Shown here: positions 7,907 through 16,371 of the stretch, piece by piece
Position numbering within the stretch: position 1 is the first letter of the stretch
Layout of the letters: each line of letters begins with the position of its first letter
Assembly (NCBI RefSeq): GCF_003461245.1
Contig: NZ_QTWS01000025.1
Location: forward strand, 1 to 64,000
From: Blautia sp. AF19-10LB
GTDB lineage: Bacteria > Bacillota > Clostridia > Lachnospirales > Lachnospiraceae
Length of the DNA stretch: 64,000 nucleotides
Direction: 5' to 3'
Translations under genes and position numbers: made by a program
The notes under the pieces: generated by a model
Told to the model about the DNA's origin: nothing
Seen by the model: only the letters and a program-made list of their open reading frames with translations
Database searches by the model: none

Positions 7907-8581
7907 CTATTTCATATCTGCCAGTGAAATAAACGGAAGTTCCGCATATTCATACTTATTCTTGATAGAAGCTGCATCTGCTTCTGAAATAGAAGTAAAT
8001 TCATCTGCATTATACTCAGTTGAAGCTGTTGTGCTGAAGAACCACGGATTCTGCGGATTTCTTTCTTCATCATAGACCACGGATTCTTTTAAGTTCAGCT
8101 GTCCGTCAGTATAAGTATAATAATGGTACAGGGACAGAAAAGCACTGCCGGAAGCTTCATTGGCTATAGTGTTGTCTTTGCACAGATAATATCTGTCGCG
8201 TTCACCGCTGGTAGTGACCAGAGAAAGCCTTCCGTTAACAAGGGTGTACATATCAAAAAACATTCCCTCATAACTGTCAGTGCCATCGTCAATGGCACCT
8301 ATAAACAGTTCTGCGGTACCATTATTATCAATATCCTGAAGAAAATATCCGAGTTTATTGATATCTGAATAATATCCTGCCAGATAACAGAGATTATTTT
8401 CCTGAAACTGGCTGATATTCCATGCGGCAGAAGCACCGTCATAATATTTCTGCACGATTTCTTTATATTCCGGATAATCAGCAAGGGTTTCGGTGTCCGC
8501 AGCATAAACAGAGATAAGACCGCCTATTGTAAGTACCATGGATGCAGATAAAAGACCGCAGATTAGTTTCTTCTTTTTCAT
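7907..8581 (-). CDS. secreted protein of unknown function
   Basis: 224 residues with a classical signal peptide (MKKKK, hydrophobic core, cleavage near SVYAA/D). The mature part contains DIDNNGTAELFIG, a calcium-loop/FG-GAP-like motif common in extracellular proteins of Lachnospiraceae, followed by aromatic-rich beta segments. No catalytic motif is evident. The start has AAGGAGG upstream on the - strand. Function unknown; extracellular or cell-surface location is inferred from the signal peptide. Confidence 0.75.
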   Translation of the reverse strand: MKKKKLICGLLSASMVLTIGGLISVYAADTETLADYPEYKEIVQKYYDGASAAWNISQFQENNLCYLAGYYSDINKLGYFLQDIDNNGTAELFIGAIDDGTDSYEGMFFDMYTLVNGRLSLVTTSGERDRYYLCKDNTIANEASGSAFLSLYHYYTYTDGQLNLKESVVYDEERNPQNPWFFSTTASTEYNADEFTSISEADAASIKNKYEYAELPFISLADMK

Positions 8582-8666
8582 CTTGAATCCTCCTTAGAGA
8601 GTAGTATTTATATTAAGTATACTTCTATTATATATTATGCACAAGCAAATTTGTGTCTGGATACTC

Positions 8667-8836
8667 AAGTTACCGTGAACGGAGTGATAATACAGTTACT
8701 GTTCACTCCGTTCACAGTAACTTGGTCAAAATGCATTCCAAATCACCTTAGGGGATGGCATTTTGCCCTGTATGTCTCGGGATTTTGCCATATTCATGGC
8801 AAAACGCCTCGCGGGATACTACCTGTGAATAGTAAC
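8667..8836. repeat. compound palindromic intergenic element (MITE-like candidate)
   Basis: The stretch between two - strand genes is built of nested inverted repeats. 8667-8723 has 21-base arms (AAGTTAC.GTGAACGGAGTGA and its complement, one mismatch). 8727-8765 has CAAAATGC/GCATTTTG. 8783-8804 has TTTTGCCAT/ATGGCAAAA. It ends near CTGTGAATAGTAAC, similar to its other end (TTCACAGTAAC). It has no coding capacity. The core palindrome recurs at 25939 and 63794. Confidence 0.6.
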
Positions 8837-8845
8837 ATAATACAT

Positions 8846-9454
8846 CTATTTCAGTATATTCAACCCATTTAGCATAATATCCTCCGTATAGCGTGCGAGT
8901 TCCTCCGGGCTCTGGCGGGTGCCATTTCGGATCCAGTTTTCAATGATGCCGATACAGCCGGAGAGGACGTAGGAAGAGTAGATCTCGCTCAGCCTGGGAT
9001 CTGCATTGGCAAAAATCTCGTCCCAGTCATTCACGCAGCGTTCCCGGATAATCTCCTTGATCCGATTCATAAAATTCTGTTCCTGGTTATTGACCAGAAC
9101 AAGTTTTACGAAATCGGAGTTTTTTTCTAGAAATTTATACAGGTCACAGATCAGAGGGAAAGGTTTACCCTTCATATCCTGTGGCTGGTGGGCGTTGGTG
9201 ATTTCGATAAATTCATCCAGTATATCATTTTCCAGGTGCTCCAGAAGATCCTGGATATCCCTGTAATGCAGATAAAAGGTTCCACGGTTCAGATTGACAT
9301 AGTCTGTCAGTTCACGGACTGTGATATTCTGTACCGGTTTGGTCTGCATCAGCTCTGTAAGCCCGTCTTTGAGCAGTGCCTGTGTGCGCTGTACACTTCG
9401 ATTTTTTCCCTTTGAAGAATACAGCCAGCCTGTACCAAATATGAGAGTAGTCAT
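8846..9454 (-). CDS. TetR/AcrR family transcriptional regulator, start damaged or unclear
   Basis: Residues about 20-70 form a TetR DNA-binding domain (RTQALLKDGLTELM, then ITVRELTDYVNLNRGTFYLHY) and the rest resembles the TetR C-terminal ligand domain of MMPL-linked regulators. The first about 14 residues from the ATG at 9454 are the antisense of the adjoining MMPL remnant, and no ribosome site precedes that ATG. A deletion that removed the start of the neighbouring exporter therefore probably also removed the native promoter and start of this gene. It may still be read from an alternative start. Normally such a regulator would control the divergent exporter. Confidence 0.7.
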   Translation of the reverse strand: MTTLIFGTGWLYSSKGKNRSVQRTQALLKDGLTELMQTKPVQNITVRELTDYVNLNRGTFYLHYRDIQDLLEHLENDILDEFIEITNAHQPQDMKGKPFPLICDLYKFLEKNSDFVKLVLVNNQEQNFMNRIKEIIRERCVNDWDEIFANADPRLSEIYSSYVLSGCIGIIENWIRNGTRQSPEELARYTEDIMLNGLNILK

Positions 9455-11295
9455 CCACGATGTGACGATCCCGCAGGCACTGGATTATAAGAAGAAACTG
9501 GAGCAGGTCGACGGAGTAGACGAGGTCAACTGGCTGGATGATGTGGTGGACATCTATGAACCACTGGAAAATGCAGACCAGGATACGATCGATGAGTGGT
9601 ACAAAGATTCCGATGCCCTGTATTCCATCACGGTAGTTGACGATGAAACAGAAAAAAAGGCAGCAGTTGATGAGATCCGTGACATTATCGGGGATGACAA
9701 TTCTATGTCAGGAACAGCAGTCACAGATGCATTGTCACCGTTCCACACCTCGTCAGATATCCAGAAGATCATGCTGTTTGTCCTTCCGGTGACATTTATC
9801 GTACTGCTTCTGACAACGAATTCATGGTTTGAACCAGTACTTTTTATGATCACAATCGGTATCGCAATCATGCTGAACAGAGGAACAAACCTGCTGTTTG
9901 GAGAGATTTCTTTCGTTACCAATGCAGCGGGAAGTGTTCTGCAGCTTGCAGTTTCCATGGACTATTCCATCTTCCTTCTTCACAGATTTGCCGAAAACAG
10001 AGCAGAAGGCAAGGATGTCCAGGACGCTATGGTGGCGGCAGTAAAACAGTCAACAGGATCAGTACTTATAAACTGATCGATAAGACTCAGCATAAGGCCT
10101 TTTTTCCGGACTTTCATAAGTTTGCCGGCACTGTTATGAAACTCCGCATACCTGCATTTCTTATTGCAGTGGTGATTGCGGTTCCGTGCTTCATTGCACA
10201 GGGGGGAAACTCTTTCCTCTATGGCGGCAGCCGTATTTACAGCACGGATGCCACTCAGATGGGACGCGACCTCCTGAGCGTTGAAGAGGAATATGGCGCG
10301 TCCAACCCTCTCGTCATCATGGTGCCGAAAGGGGATACAAGCAAAGAAAGTGCATTGAGTGAAGAATTAAAAGACAATGAAAATGTGACTTCTGTCATTT
10401 CCTATGTAGACAGTGTAGGTTCAACGATCCCGGACGGCTTTGTTCCGTCGGATTCACTTTCACAGCTTTATTCAGAGAATTACAGCCGTTTTGTAGTGAC
10501 TATAAGCACTGAGGAATCCGAAGAAGGATGGACAGAAAAACTGAACGAAGTTTATAAAATCTGCGAGAAATATTATGGCGATGAGGCCAGGATCGCAGGC
10601 GACCTGGCAAGTACCAGGGATCTGAAAGAAACGATCACAGAGGATAACAGCAGGGTCAATACCCTGGCGATCGCGTTTGTATTTGCAATCCTTCTGTTTA
10701 ACTTCAAGTCGATCACACTTCCGGTGATCCTGACACTGGTGATCGAGCTGTCCATCTGGATCAACCTCGCGATTCCGTATGTGCAGGGAACGACGCTTCA
10801 TTGCTTCAGGCAGCGACAAAAGATCTTCCGGAAGTTGCAAAAGGAATGAAACAGCTGAATGCAGGATTTACGAAACTTACAAAGAATGACTCCAGCCTTC
10901 TTGAAGGTGCAAATCAGTTATCGGTCGCATCTCTTTCCTTAAGAAACGGTGCCTCCAGCCTGGTATCCGGAGCAAGCCAGCTTACCGGAGGAATCGGAAG
11001 TGCAGCCAGTGGAATCCAGTCACTCAAGAGCGGAGCAGATTCCCTTAAATCCGGAAGCAGTGAACTTACAGACGGCCTGAAAAAACTGGATGACGGAGCT
11101 GCAGAACTGAAGGACGGAACAGTGGAATCCAAAGATAAGACATCTGACATTGACCAGCAGATCGATGATGAGATTGATGAAATGTTTGACAAGATCTCAG
11201 GAAGCGATTACACACCGGTATCTTTCGTCTCAGCAGACAATAAGGACATAGGACTGGTACAGTTCGCAATCCGCACAGACGATATCAAAAAATAA
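9430..11295 (+). pseudogene. MMPL/RND-family exporter, broken by several deletions
   Basis: Three segments of one large membrane exporter lie in three different frames. Segment 1 (about 9430-10076) begins without a start at PNMRVVIHDVT and covers the first periplasmic loop and transmembrane spans up to QSTGSVL. Segment 2 (about 10064-10798) resumes at TYKLIDKT and runs to IPYVQGTT. Segment 3 (about 10801-11295) is the Ser/Gly-rich coiled C-terminal region (repeated SGASQL, LKSGADSL). Compared with intact family members, sequence is missing before segment 1, about 50 residues between 1 and 2, and a much larger membrane block between 2 and 3. It cannot make a functional pump. Confidence 0.85.
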
Positions 11296-11312
11296 AAAGA
11301 ACAAAAGACATA

Positions 11313-11376
11313 AAAAGAGGGAAGTCCCCCGTCGCAACTGCAGAAAGTGCAGGCGGCGGGGGATTTCCCTTTTTAA
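11313..11376. terminator. strong terminator between convergent loci
   Basis: AGGGAA.TCCCCCGTCGC pairs with GGCGGCGGGGGA.TTCCCT, with A and T runs on both sides. It follows the MMPL remnant and faces the end of the epimerase gene on the - strand. Confidence 0.85.
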
Positions 11377-11394
11377 GTTATAAATGCAGGGGCA

Positions 11395-12273
11395 TTATTT
11401 AACTGAGATTACATAAGACTTCTCAAATGTTTTGGCAGGATCAAGTATATTGATGCCCGGTTTATCGGACAGTTCTCCGTTATATCCTATATTATCGCAG
11501 CGTCCCATCCATGGTTCCAGGCAGACAAACGGAGCACCGACAGCGGACCAGATACCGAAGTTTGGGAATCCCTCGCAGCTGATCTCTACATAAGGAGTTC
11601 CATCCGGAAGGGCGATACCGGCTTTAGTGATCTGACCGTTGTCAAAGACCAGAGCATCGTGGTCAAACATGTGCTCATCGATCGTGCAGGAATTATTTTC
11701 AAGAGGAAGGGTGTAGGTCTTGTCAGGAATGGCAGTACCGTACTCTGGGTCAAGCAGGCAGTAGGTCAGTTCTTTTTCTCCATTGAAGGTAAGGTGATAC
11801 TGACTCCGAATGGTATCAGAAAGTACAGGCACATTAAATGCAGGATGAGCACCGATCGTGAAATACATGGTTTCCTGATCTTTGTTTACGACTTTCCATG
11901 AAACAGTCAGGTCACGACCATTGAGCGTATGTGTGATAGAAAGCTGGAAAGCATATGGCCAGATCTTCTGAGTTTCTGCGGTGGATTCCAGCAGATGAGT
12001 AACGGATGTATCGGTTTTGTCCGTGCAGGTGAATTCCATATCGCGGGCAAATCCGTGCTGACCGGATGTGTAGGAGTTACCGTTTATCAGACAGTGATCT
12101 TCATAATAGCGTCCAACATTCGGGAAAAGCACCGGAGCATGGCGTTTCCAGTAGGCCGGATCAGCATTCCAGAGTACCTGATGGTCGTTTGTTTTATCGT
12201 AGATTTCTGACAGCTCAGCACCGTGATCGGCGATCTTTACACGGAGCTGGTCATTTTCAAGTGTGTGGATCAT
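11395..12273 (-). CDS. aldose 1-epimerase family protein (LacX-like galactose mutarotase)
   Basis: 292 residues of the galactose-mutarotase-like beta-sandwich superfamily, LacX-type branch. Recognisable segments are HGAELSEIYDKT near the N-terminus, GRYYEDHCLINGN, QHGFARDMEF with the conserved His, IGAHPAFNVP and, near the end, CLEPWMGRCD. These enzymes interconvert alpha and beta anomers of free aldoses in the cytosol. The start at 12273 is chosen because GGAGGT lies just upstream; the ATG at 12288 lies before it. It stands alone on the - strand, so sugar specificity cannot be read from neighbours. Confidence 0.88.
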   Translation of the reverse strand: MIHTLENDQLRVKIADHGAELSEIYDKTNDHQVLWNADPAYWKRHAPVLFPNVGRYYEDHCLINGNSYTSGQHGFARDMEFTCTDKTDTSVTHLLESTAETQKIWPYAFQLSITHTLNGRDLTVSWKVVNKDQETMYFTIGAHPAFNVPVLSDTIRSQYHLTFNGEKELTYCLLDPEYGTAIPDKTYTLPLENNSCTIDEHMFDHDALVFDNGQITKAGIALPDGTPYVEISCEGFPNFGIWSAVGAPFVCLEPWMGRCDNIGYNGELSDKPGINILDPAKTFEKSYVISVK

Positions 12274-12359
12274 ACAAAAAACCTCCATAATGTTTGATTT
12301 GAGATTAAGTATAACAGAAAATCTGCGGGTTGGAAAGAATGCATAAGAATATTGCAGAT

Positions 12360-12388
12360 TTGGATTGAATAACTGTCAATTGTATAGT
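12360..12388 (+). promoter_or_regulatory. promoter of the FN3/Ig-like secreted protein
   Basis: TTGGAT, 17 bases, TATAGT, 31 bases before the ATG, with GGGAGG between. Confidence 0.55.
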
Positions 12389-12419
12389 AAAGTGAAGGTA
12401 AGAAGGGAGGTATCAGAAT

Positions 12420-13535
12420 ATGAAAAAATTCAAAAAAAGATTATTTGGCATAATTACATTTATGATGCTGGCACTGGCAGTTCCAGTGGTATTTCCGGGA
12501 AGTTATGGCGTGAAGGAAGTACAGGCGGCAGTGAAAGTAACAGCACCGAAACTGCTTTCAGCAAAGCCTTATGGCACAAACAAAATCGTGCTGAAATGGA
12601 GCACGGTAAAAGGTGTAAACGGTTATCGTGTTTACAGAAAGACGGACGGAGGAAAATGGCAGGCAGTGCGTAATTTTTCTGGATATCAGACAACAACTTA
12701 TCAGGATGTACGTGTAACTACGGGCGTTCAGTATACGTACACAGTTCGTGCATACAGGAGAATTAATGGAAGCCTTGTGTGGAGTGGATATGACAGAAAC
12801 GGTCTGACGACAATTGCAGGACTCAATAGTCTGAAACTTAATAAGACAAGTATGACGTTGTATGTGGGAAAATATGATACTCTCAAGATCAATGGAACGA
12901 AACTGGTTCCACAGTGGAAATCCAGTGATACAAAGACTGCCTGGGTATACCGAAATGGCAGGGTTCTTGCGAAAAAAGCAGGTAAAGCAACGATAACGGC
13001 AACTCTTGGAGGAAAGAAATTTAACTGTACAGTAACGGTAAAAAATACTCCTGTATCCAATAAATGGACCAAGAATTACACAAAACTCAAAAAATATATC
13101 CAGCAGAATGGTGAGATCAATGATGATGGAAATTATGAAGTGGAACAGGATTTTTCGAATTCGGCGGTCCTTGTAGCCTATAACAAAAAAGATGATCTGA
13201 TAGAAGCTACATATATTGAATTTCTCGACACCACGGGAGAAAATTACCGTGGGATCACGATGAGCTTTAACTGCCAGAGAACAGATATTGCACAGGCTGT
13301 ATTTGCTTATATTAAAGGTGAAAAAGCATATGTGACATATTCAAATCTGAATCCGTCCAGACATACTGCAAATACAGGATATGTATTCAAATATGCAACA
13401 AACGATAAAACAGCAAATGACTTTTTCCAGAAGCAGTCAAATGCTGTTCTGAAAAGAACGATGGGGGCATTTGATGTATTCCTCGCGAATGTGCAGATGA
13501 CAGCGAAGGATCTTGGCTTTACTTCTTATTCATAA
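12420..13535 (+). CDS. secreted protein with fibronectin-III-like and bacterial Ig-like (Big_2) domains
   Basis: 371 residues. A signal peptide with cleavage near VQAA is followed by a fibronectin type III-like domain (about residues 45-135: APKLLSAKPYGTNKIVLKW, GYRVYRK, YTYTVRAY) and a Big_2-like Ig domain (about 138-208: LNKTSMTLYVGKYDTLKI, WKSSD, VLAKKAGKATITATLGG). The C-terminal 160 residues match no family I recognise. There is no sortase or membrane anchor, so it is probably released or held by wall polymers. Monocistronic between its own promoter and terminator. Confidence 0.8.
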   Translation: MKKFKKRLFGIITFMMLALAVPVVFPGSYGVKEVQAAVKVTAPKLLSAKPYGTNKIVLKWSTVKGVNGYRVYRKTDGGKWQAVRNFSGYQTTTYQDVRVTTGVQYTYTVRAYRRINGSLVWSGYDRNGLTTIAGLNSLKLNKTSMTLYVGKYDTLKINGTKLVPQWKSSDTKTAWVYRNGRVLAKKAGKATITATLGGKKFNCTVTVKNTPVSNKWTKNYTKLKKYIQQNGEINDDGNYEVEQDFSNSAVLVAYNKKDDLIEATYIEFLDTTGENYRGITMSFNCQRTDIAQAVFAYIKGEKAYVTYSNLNPSRHTANTGYVFKYATNDKTANDFFQKQSNAVLKRTMGAFDVFLANVQMTAKDLGFTSYS

Positions 13536-13551
13536 GAGAGTGGATCGTGGA

Positions 13552-13587
13552 TATCCGGAAGAGTGTTTAACATTCTTCCGGATTTTT
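13552..13587 (+). terminator. intrinsic terminator
   Basis: ATCCGGAAGA pairs with TCTTCCGGAT (loop GTGTTTAACAT region), followed by TTTTT. Confidence 0.85.
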
Positions 13588-13602
13588 CTGGAAAAAACAG
13601 TG

Positions 13603-13631
13603 TTTAATTTTAATGTAAAATATGGTATAGT
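13603..13631 (+). promoter_or_regulatory. promoter of the larBC-containing operon
   Basis: TTTAAT, 17 bases, TATAGT. Ten bases downstream is a perfect palindrome AGTATCA-GTT-TGATACT (13641-13657), well placed for a repressor. The -35 box is weak. Confidence 0.5.
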
Positions 13632-13679
13632 TACTTGCATAGTATCAGTTTGATACTGACGACAGAGGGGGGAGAAACG

Positions 13680-14309
13680 GTGATACAGACCGGAGTACAT
13701 AAGAAGAATGAACTGGATTACTTCTTTGTAGAAGAATCCTATGGGGGAAATCAGGATCTTTTTCCAGAGGTATCAATGAGAGACGGAGGATGTGGAGCAG
13801 TGGCAGCTTGTGAGAGCTGTATTTATTTTGCCCGAAGAGCGGATAAGAAGAAACTTTATCCGCATAAACTCGAAGAGATCACATGGGAAGAGTACCATGA
13901 TTTTGCATATATCATGAAGCATTATCTCTGTCCAAGGCCGAACGGGATCGATACCCTGGAATTATATATGGAAGGTTTTGGAGAATATCTGAAGGATGTA
14001 CATGAGGAGAATCTTATGATGGAGGCTTTTCATGGGACACATGCTTATGAAGAAGCAAGAGAGGCTGTCATAAGGCAGATCGACAGCGACAGCCCGATCC
14101 CATATCTGATGCTGAAACACCAGAACAAGAACGGACATCTGGAGGATTACATATGGCACTGGTTTATCCTTGCAGGTTATGAAGAAACAGAGGATGATCT
14201 TATGGTGAAGGCAGTTTCCTATGGGGAATACAAATGGTTTTCTCTGAAGGAACTCTGGGACACCGGATATGACAAAAAGGGTGGCATGATTTTGTATCAC
14301 ATAAAGTAA
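13680..14309 (+). CDS. uncharacterised Cys/His protein, possible papain-like fold
   Basis: 209 residues from a GTG start at 13680 that follows AGGGGGGAGA at a good distance; the ATG at 13635 lies upstream of it. I cannot name a family with confidence. The segment MRDGGCGAVAACESC (about residues 31-45), a later HWFILAGYEE and surrounding aromatic patches are reminiscent of C39/papain-like cysteine peptidase folds, but catalytic assignment is inference. It lies 21 bases before larB and shares its promoter, so a role linked to the nickel-pincer cofactor or its target is possible. Confidence 0.6.
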   Translation: MIQTGVHKKNELDYFFVEESYGGNQDLFPEVSMRDGGCGAVAACESCIYFARRADKKKLYPHKLEEITWEEYHDFAYIMKHYLCPRPNGIDTLELYMEGFGEYLKDVHEENLMMEAFHGTHAYEEAREAVIRQIDSDSPIPYLMLKHQNKNGHLEDYIWHWFILAGYEETEDDLMVKAVSYGEYKWFSLKELWDTGYDKKGGMILYHIK

Positions 14310-14330
14310 CAGACGGGGAGGATGCATTTT

Positions 14331-15092
14331 TTGGAAGCAAGAGAAATATTGACCCGATTCAAAAAAAACGAGATCACTTTAGAAGAGGCAGAACATTACT
14401 TTCGAAAAGAACCATTTGAGAAAATGGGAGGCTATGCGAAGCTGGATTCCCACAGAGAGGTTCGCTCCGGATTCCCGGAAGTGATCTTTTGCAGCGGCAA
14501 GGCAGATGAGCATTTTGTCCATATTTTTCAGAAGTTATATGAGGACAACGGAGAAGTTTTTGGAACGAGAGCGTCCAGACATCAGTATGAGCTGGTGAAA
14601 GATCTTCTTCCGGGTGTGGAATACGATGATCTGTCACACATCATCAAGATCGAAAAGAAGCACAAAGAGCACATCGGCAAGATCGCAGTCTGTACCGCAG
14701 GTACAGCCGATATCCCGGTTGCAGAGGAAGCTGCACAGACTGCAGAATACTTCGGAACTCACGTAGAGCGTATCTTTGATGTGGGTGTGAGTGGGATCCA
14801 CAGACTTTTTTCCAGACTGGAAGTGATCCAGGAGGCAAACTGTGTGGTTGCAGTTGCCGGAATGGAGGGAGCGCTTGCGAGTGTTCTCGGAGGTCTGGTG
14901 GATAAGCCGGTGATCGCAGTCCCGACTTCTGTGGGATACGGAGCGAGCATGCATGGACTTTCCGCACTTCTGACGATGATCAATTCCTGCGCGAACGGGA
15001 TTGCGGTGGTAAATATCGACAATGGCTACGGGGCAGGTTACATTGCAACGCAGATCAACCGCCTTGCAGTCAGAGAAAATCAGGAACAGTAA
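14331..15092 (+). CDS. larB: LarB, nickel-pincer cofactor biosynthesis carboxylase/hydrolase
   Basis: 253 residues. LarB carboxylates and hydrolyses nicotinic acid adenine dinucleotide, the first step toward the nickel-pincer nucleotide cofactor of lactate racemase and relatives. The C-terminal half is the PurE-like domain (AVCTAGTADIPVAEEAAQTAE, VGVSGIHR, VAVAGMEGALASVLGGL, GYGASMHG). The start is the TTG at 14331, 10 bases after GGGGAGG; the ATG at 14322 touches that site and is too close. larC follows directly. larE and larA are not in the window. Confidence 0.9.
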   Translation: MEAREILTRFKKNEITLEEAEHYFRKEPFEKMGGYAKLDSHREVRSGFPEVIFCSGKADEHFVHIFQKLYEDNGEVFGTRASRHQYELVKDLLPGVEYDDLSHIIKIEKKHKEHIGKIAVCTAGTADIPVAEEAAQTAEYFGTHVERIFDVGVSGIHRLFSRLEVIQEANCVVAVAGMEGALASVLGGLVDKPVIAVPTSVGYGASMHGLSALLTMINSCANGIAVVNIDNGYGAGYIATQINRLAVRENQEQ

Positions 15093-15107
15093 CTAATGGG
15101 AGATATT

Positions 15108-16361
15108 ATGGGAAAAACTTTATATTTGGAATGTTATTCCGGAATCAGCGGTGACATGACCGTGGCGGCACTTCTGGATCTTGGTGCAGATCAGAAGCAT
15201 CTGGAAGCGGCATTATCAGGTCTTCCGGTTCAGGGATTCCGTACAGAAGTTTCAAGGGTTGTGAAGTCTGGGCTCGATGCCTGTGATTTCTCCGTGATTC
15301 TGGATCAGGATAATCACGATCATGATATGGAATATCTGCATGGACACTCTGATGAGGAACATTCACATGTCCATAAACACGGACATGAACATCGTGGAAT
15401 GAAGGAGATCAGGGAGATCATCGAAGGTTCTTCGATCAGCACCAGAGCGAAACAGACGGCTCTCAGGATTTTTGAGATTCTGGCAGAAGCGGAATCAAAA
15501 GCTCACGGCGTACCGGTGGAGGAAGTGCATTTCCACGAGGTTGGAGCAGTGGATTCCATCGTGGACATTGTATCGATCGCAGTCTGCCTGGATGATCTGG
15601 ATGTCACAGATGTGGTTGTGCCGGTACTTTATGACGGAACAGGTTTTATCCGCTGTCAGCACGGTCAGATCCCGGTTCCGGTTCCGGCTGTTGTAAATGT
15701 GGCACAGGCAAATCATCTCAAACTTAAGATCACAGATATCGAAGGAGAACTGGTCACTCCGACAGGAGCAGCAGTCGTAGCGGCAGTCCGGACTTCTGAG
15801 AAACTTCCGGAAGATTTTGAGATCCTTGCAACAGGGCTCGGAGCAGGCAAACGCCAGTATCGCTGCCCGGGAATCCTAAGAGCAATGCTGATCCGGTCGG
15901 TTGAGGCAGAAAAACAGGAGTCAGATCATATCTGGCGGCTGGAAACAGACATTGACGACTGCAGCGGCGAAGCAATGGGACATGTGATGCAGATCCTTCT
16001 GGAGAATGGTGCGAGAGAAGTTCATTATACACCGGTCTTTATGAAGAAAAACAGACCGGCATATGAGCTGGTGGTCCTCTGCAAAAAAGACAAGATCTCC
16101 AGAATGGAGGAGATCCTTTTTACAGAGACAACGACGATCGGCATCAGACGGAGCGAACTGGAACGGACGATCCTGAAACGCCGTGCAGAGAAGATCCGGA
16201 CTTCCATAGGCGAGGCACAGGTAAAGATCTGTACACTTCCGAATGGAAAAGAGAGATGCTATCCTGAATATGACAGTGCATCAGCACTTGCAGGGAAGGC
16301 GGGTATCAGTTTCAGGGAAGCATATGATACAATAGTAAACTGCTGGAAGACAGAAAGGTGA
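15108..16361 (+). CDS. larC: LarC, nickel insertase for the pincer cofactor
   Basis: 417 residues from the ATG at 15108, preceded by GGGAGA; an in-frame ATG at 15096 is possible. LarC inserts nickel into the dithio-pincer nucleotide in a CTP-dependent reaction. The N-terminus LYLECYSGISGDM and the histidine-rich stretch (about residues 67-95, many HxH pairs) are typical of the family and suit nickel binding. In some lactobacilli larC is split and needs a programmed frameshift; here it is one continuous frame. It lies between larB and a patatin gene in one operon. Confidence 0.9.
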   Translation: MGKTLYLECYSGISGDMTVAALLDLGADQKHLEAALSGLPVQGFRTEVSRVVKSGLDACDFSVILDQDNHDHDMEYLHGHSDEEHSHVHKHGHEHRGMKEIREIIEGSSISTRAKQTALRIFEILAEAESKAHGVPVEEVHFHEVGAVDSIVDIVSIAVCLDDLDVTDVVVPVLYDGTGFIRCQHGQIPVPVPAVVNVAQANHLKLKITDIEGELVTPTGAAVVAAVRTSEKLPEDFEILATGLGAGKRQYRCPGILRAMLIRSVEAEKQESDHIWRLETDIDDCSGEAMGHVMQILLENGAREVHYTPVFMKKNRPAYELVVLCKKDKISRMEEILFTETTTIGIRRSELERTILKRRAEKIRTSIGEAQVKICTLPNGKERCYPEYDSASALAGKAGISFREAYDTIVNCWKTER

Positions 16362-16371
16362 GGCAACAGTG

